Of a DNA stretch of 26,540 bases, positions 22,895-26,540 are shown piece by piece. The translations under genes were made by a program, and so were the position numbers. The DNA comes from an uncultured Clostridia bacterium (lineage in GTDB: Bacteria; Bacillota; Clostridia; TANB77; CAG-508). How positions within the stretch are numbered: the stretch's first letter is position 1; every line of letters starts with the position of its first letter. The notes beneath the pieces are model-generated. The model worked only from the letters and a program-made list of their open reading frames with translations. It searched no databases and had not been told where the DNA came from. The stretch lies in the NCBI GenBank assembly GCA_944393755.1, contig CALYBF010000003.1, positions 1 to 26,540 of the forward strand, written 5' to 3'.

Positions 22895-24112
22895 TTATTT
22901 ATTTAAAATATTATTTAAATTAATTTTTAAAAATAAACTTAATTTTATTTTTTTGTTGTATTTTATTTTTGATGGAATTTTTTTTAATTCTTTATTATAA
23001 AAAAATATAAGAAAAGTAATTTTATTTTTTAAAAGATTTTTAAATATAGCTTTGCTAATTGAATTAAAATAATATTTATTTAGAACAATATGTAAACTTT
23101 TTTCTTTGTCTTTTTTATTACTATCTATTTTATTAGATAACTCTGCAATGTCTTGAACGCCTAATCTTTTATCATTAATTACTACTAACACTTTATCTGA
23201 TTGTTTTACTAAACTGTTCCTAATTTTAAAACTCGCTGTATCTCCAACATCAACTAATATATAATCAAATTTTTTTATATAGTAATTATAAAAATATTCT
23301 AAAATATCATAATAATTATTTTCTTTAATAATTTCGTTAAAATTATTTAAAAATATTAAATTATTTTTTATTTTTATTTCAGAATTATAAAAAATATTAT
23401 TTTTATCAAAATTATTATTTATTTTAAAATAATTATTCTTTTTTTTATAAAAATATTTTTTAAATAAATAAAAATAATTATTTTCTATTTTTTTATTTAA
23501 ATTAATTAATAATATTTTTTTATTTTTTTGTAATAAATAAATTAATAATAAATTAATTAATGTAGTCTTTCCCGATTTTCTTTTTCCTTCTACTGTAATT
23601 ATTTTATTTTTTTTATTATTATTTTCTTTATTTTTTATTATTTTTAATTTTTTATAATTAATAATTTTATTTATTTTTATTTTACTAAAAAAATATTTAA
23701 TTTTATTTTTATTAAAATAATTAATTTTATTTTTTATTTTTTTATTATTAATTAAATTATTATTTAATAAATTTATTATATTTTTAATATTTATTATTTT
23801 TATTAAATAAATATTATTTATTCCTAATTTTTTTAATTTATTTTTTTTATTTATATCTTCCTTTTCTAAAAATAAAAATAAATTAACTTTATTATTTATT
23901 ATTTTTATTTTTTTTATTAATTCTTCTATACTAATTATACCTGGTAAACTTTCATTAATAAAAATACTATCAACTTCTTTTTCCTTTCCTAGCATTTCTA
24001 ATATAGCTTCTCTATATTGTAAAATATTTAATTCTATATTTTTATTATCTATATTATTAAATATCTTATCTTCTATTTTTCTATTGTTTATCGCTAAAAT
24101 TATTTTTCTCAT
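22895..24112 (-). CDS. CpaE/ParA-like ATPase with receiver-like N-terminus
   Basis: A 405-residue protein. Residues 1-105 resemble a receiver-like domain (MRKIILAINNRKIEDKIF, VDSIFINESLPGIISIEELI, KVNLFLFLEKEDINKKNKLK) as in CpaE/TadZ, which localise pilus or secretion machinery. A MinD/ParA-type ATPase follows: EGKRKSGKTT at 175-184 (deviant Walker A), YILVDVGD at 284-291, and DKVLVVINDKRLGVQDIAEL. Residues about 105-280 outside the Walker A are almost only I, K, N, Y, F and L, because the DNA is nearly pure A/T. It overlaps virB4 by 32 bp, so it is probably coupled to that secretion ATPase. The ATG has a GGAGAG site. Confidence 0.75.
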   Translation of the reverse strand: MRKIILAINNRKIEDKIFNNIDNKNIELNILQYREAILEMLGKEKEVDSIFINESLPGIISIEELIKKIKIINNKVNLFLFLEKEDINKKNKLKKLGINNIYLIKIINIKNIINLLNNNLINNKKIKNKINYFNKNKIKYFFSKIKINKIINYKKLKIIKNKENNNKKNKIITVEGKRKSGKTTLINLLLIYLLQKNKKILLINLNKKIENNYFYLFKKYFYKKKNNYFKINNNFDKNNIFYNSEIKIKNNLIFLNNFNEIIKENNYYDILEYFYNYYIKKFDYILVDVGDTASFKIRNSLVKQSDKVLVVINDKRLGVQDIAELSNKIDSNKKDKEKSLHIVLNKYYFNSISKAIFKNLLKNKITFLIFFYNKELKKIPSKIKYNKKIKLSLFLKINLNNILNK

Positions 24113-25949
24113 CTATACACTCTCCTTCTAATATTTTTTGTTCTAAATCAGAACACTCTATTTTAGTTAATATATGGTCATCTCCTACAAACATTAAGCA
24201 CTCTCCTCTTTTTAATGATTTAATTTCTACCTTTTCTTTTTCAGATAAATTAGAATATTCAGATAATATTTTTATATTTTCCTCTTCTAAAGCAAAAAAT
24301 GTTTTTATACTAGAATTATTTAAAATGCTTTTTCCATATGTACCATTATCTAAACTAAATATATCTGATATATCTTGTGTTATTGCTACACCACTTCCAC
24401 CATATTTCCTTATAGTCTTAAAAATTTTATATATAAAACTTGCTACTTCTTTATTAGAAGTTACACCAATAAGTCTCCATATTTCATCTAAATATATTGC
24501 TTTCTTTTCATTTCTATTTTCTTTAATCTTGTCCCAAAATATTTCTGTAAATAAATACATACCATATTTTAAATTTTCTTCTCCTAAATCATATATATCT
24601 GCAACTATTAATTCGTTATCTAATTTGACATTAGATATATTATTAAAAAACTTCATTGAGCCTTTAACAAAAGGTATTAATTTTATTTGGAATTTTTTTG
24701 TTCTTTCATCTTCTCCTAATACATTATATAAATCTTCTAAAACTGGCATATCTTTTGGTTCTTTAAAATATCTTTTTATTTTATTATTTTTTATAGTTTC
24801 TATATATAAGCTTTTATCATCAAAATTAATATCTTTTCTTTTATAAGTTTCAATTAATTTATCTTCTATTAACGCTTTTTCTTCTTCATTTAATTCTCCA
24901 AATATTAAATTAAAAAAGCCAATAAGTTTACCTATTTTTGTTGCTAGATATCCACTTTCTCCTTCTTCTAAGCTTTCTCTTCTTATTTCTAAAACATTAA
25001 TATACGTATTAGAATTTGGTCCTATTTTTATTTCTATACCTTTTAATGTGTTACACAAATTATTATATTCTCTTTCTGGATCTATAATATATTGTTTAAT
25101 ACCTAATAATTTATATCTTAAAATTAATAATTTTGTATAAAAAGATTTTCCTGCTCCACTTGTTCCAAATATACATATATTAGCATTTTTATATTTTTGA
25201 TTATCATATCTATCTATAAAAACTAATGAATTATTATAAATATTAGTACCTATAAAAATACCGTTTTGGTCAAATATGGTAGAAGAAATAAAAGGATATG
25301 TTGCAAGTAACCCTGATGTTAAAACATTTCTTTTTGCTGATTCTTTAATACTTTTGTTATTTTCCATTATTGGTAAACAAGATAAAAATAATTCTTCTTG
25401 TCTAAAATTTGCTCTTCTAGTTTGCATACCTTTACTTTGTGTAATACCTTCTATTTTATTTAAATAGTACTCTAGCTCTTTTATACTATCTGCATATATA
25501 CTAATATAAATATATAAGAAATAAATATCTTCATTATTTACTTGTATTTCTTTCCTTATATATTTTGCATCGTTATATGTAAAAGCTGCTATATCTATAT
25601 CTTCTCTATTTTGATTACTTTCTTTTAATTCCACTCCAACATTTCCTATATGATATGTTAAATCTTTTATAGCTTTAAAAGAATCTTGTTTTTCATAGAA
25701 TATTGATATATTCATATTAATATTTGTTTCTATTAATGATTTTAATATAATATCTGTTTGTTCTCTATAATAATCAACTACAATTAAGCCACTATAATAT
25801 AAATTATCTATTTCTAAATATTTTGGGTTTTGCATATTTATATAGGCTGGTGCTATTTTATCCTTTTCATCTCTTGCTCCTTCAAAAAAATTATCGTTTA
25901 TTTCTTTTTTATTTTTATTAAATATATTTTTTATTTTTTCTTCTAACAT
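24081..25949 (-). CDS. type IV secretion ATPase, VirB4 family
   Basis: A 622-residue motor ATPase that energises assembly or substrate transfer of a type IV secretion system at the cytoplasmic membrane. The N-terminal VirB4/CagE domain (YLEIDNLYYSGLIVVDYYRE, MQTRRANFRQEELFLSCLPI) precedes the RecA-like motor with Walker A GTSGAGKS (262-269), IIDPEREY (288-295), Walker B IYLDEIW (485-491) and the TQDISDIF motif. ATG follows a strong AAGGAGG. It lies upstream of, and overlapping with, the CpaE-like gene. Its expected partners (PrgI, VirB6, VirD4) are on the plus strand at 771-4063. Confidence 0.95.
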   Translation of the reverse strand: MLEEKIKNIFNKNKKEINDNFFEGARDEKDKIAPAYINMQNPKYLEIDNLYYSGLIVVDYYREQTDIILKSLIETNINMNISIFYEKQDSFKAIKDLTYHIGNVGVELKESNQNREDIDIAAFTYNDAKYIRKEIQVNNEDIYFLYIYISIYADSIKELEYYLNKIEGITQSKGMQTRRANFRQEELFLSCLPIMENNKSIKESAKRNVLTSGLLATYPFISSTIFDQNGIFIGTNIYNNSLVFIDRYDNQKYKNANICIFGTSGAGKSFYTKLLILRYKLLGIKQYIIDPEREYNNLCNTLKGIEIKIGPNSNTYINVLEIRRESLEEGESGYLATKIGKLIGFFNLIFGELNEEEKALIEDKLIETYKRKDINFDDKSLYIETIKNNKIKRYFKEPKDMPVLEDLYNVLGEDERTKKFQIKLIPFVKGSMKFFNNISNVKLDNELIVADIYDLGEENLKYGMYLFTEIFWDKIKENRNEKKAIYLDEIWRLIGVTSNKEVASFIYKIFKTIRKYGGSGVAITQDISDIFSLDNGTYGKSILNNSSIKTFFALEEENIKILSEYSNLSEKEKVEIKSLKRGECLMFVGDDHILTKIECSDLEQKILEGECIDEKNNFSDKQ

Positions 25950-26295
25950 TGTTCCTCCTTGTTTATTTATTTATTTTTATAATTATTTTTTATTTATTAT
26001 TTTATTTAATTAATTATTTTTTAATTAATTATTTTTAATTAATTATTTTTTTATTTAATTAATTTTTTAATTAATTATTTTTAATTAATTATTTTTTTAT
26101 TTAATTATTTTTAATTAATTTATTTTTTATTTAATTTATTTTTTTATTTATTTTTTATTTAATTTATTTTTTATTTATTTATTTTTATTCATTTATTTAT
26201 TAATTAATTATTTTTTTAATTAATTATTTTTTTAAATTAATTATTTTTTTAATTAATTAATTTTTTGTTTAATTATTTTTTATTATTTATTATTT
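25950..26295. repeat. low-complexity A/T tract upstream of virB4
   Basis: About 340 bp almost without G or C, made of TTAATTAATT and TTTTTTATTT motifs with many local palindromes. No gene is seen. The virB4 promoter must be in or beyond this tract. Confidence 0.8.
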
Positions 26296-26540
26296 TCTTA
26301 TTTAAATAAATAATAATTTTTAATAAATTAAATAAATAAAATTAAATTGTGTTTTTACTATTTGTATTATAAATAATTAAAAAAATAATATTTTTTCATA
26401 GTAAATGTAAACTTTTTTCTTGCCTTTTTTAATTAATTTTTATTCCACTATACCTTCCCTCTATCCCTTTATTGCCTAATAATTTTTTATTATTTTCTTT
26501 TTAAAAAATCTAATTATTTTAAAACAAATTTTTAATTTTT
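26296..26540 (-). repeat. 240-bp dispersed repeat, copy 2, continuing beyond the window
   Basis: Near-identical to copy 1, including TTTTTATTCCACTATA, CCCTTTATTGCCTAATAA and the long A/T ends. On the minus strand LLGNKGIEGRYSGIKIN, then KRQEKSLHLL, is readable but broken by stops, so this copy is more decayed than copy 1. Confidence 0.75.

Noticed and set aside
22803..23000. 65-residue hydrophobic frame in the A/T tract
   Set aside because: It is made of Phe/Leu/Ile/Tyr codons arising from T-rich low-complexity DNA, with no ribosome site, and it overlaps the end of the CpaE-like gene.

Overview
The window is extremely AT-rich chromosomal DNA from a low-GC Gram-positive bacterium, most likely an uncultured gut Clostridia lineage. 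The grounds are Firmicutes-style AGGAGG ribosome sites, a DnaD/DnaC(DnaI)-type helicase-loading pair, a typical Firmicutes gyrA, frequent TTG starts, and a diversified pseudopilin-like protein of a kind common in gut clostridia. The genus cannot be read from the sequence.

Layout. (1) 1-500, minus strand: tRNA-Glu, tRNA-Lys and a DUF1858 protein. (2) 556-4063, plus strand: a type IV secretion operon (small membrane peptide, VirD4/TraG ATPase, VirB2-like pilin, VirB6/TrbL-like channel, PrgI-like protein) in which no gene appears to start with ATG. (3) 4060-8761: dnaD and a frameshifted dnaC converge on gyrA across a bidirectional terminator. (4) 8880-12304: two convergent AAA_14/DUF4143 ATPases with dyad-rich promoter regions, a small hypothetical gene and an OB-fold SSB-like gene. 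(5) 12530-19677, minus strand: a complete but interrupted diversity-generating retroelement (DGR). In transcription order it holds the variable target gene, 3' hairpins and tandem repeats, a MutS-like accessory gene, avd, the reverse transcriptase and the template repeat. (6) 13193-16649: a recombinase-in-trio (RIT) element with about 92-bp inverted repeats lies inside the RT gene. (7) 19900-22227: an XRE regulator, an Rpn-family nuclease and an unknown gene. (8) 22228-26540: nearly pure A/T tracts around a CpaE/ParA-like gene and VirB4, with two copies of a 240-bp repeat that contains decayed coding sequence.

How it fits together. The DGR is supported directly: template and variable repeats align without gaps over 120 bp with 20 mismatches, and all 20 fall on template adenines (coding strand). 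They change 15 residues of the C-type-lectin-like end of a secreted or pilin-like protein. The RT is split at its conserved GLEIGN-YTSQ motif by the RIT element. A 7-bp direct repeat (AAATAGG) flanks the element, and recombination across it would restore an in-frame RT of about 340 residues. The DGR may therefore be switched off reversibly. The T4SS genes are divided between the left plus-strand block (all but VirB4) and the right minus-strand block (VirB4 plus a CpaE-like ATPase). No relaxase is present, which argues against a complete conjugative element in this window.
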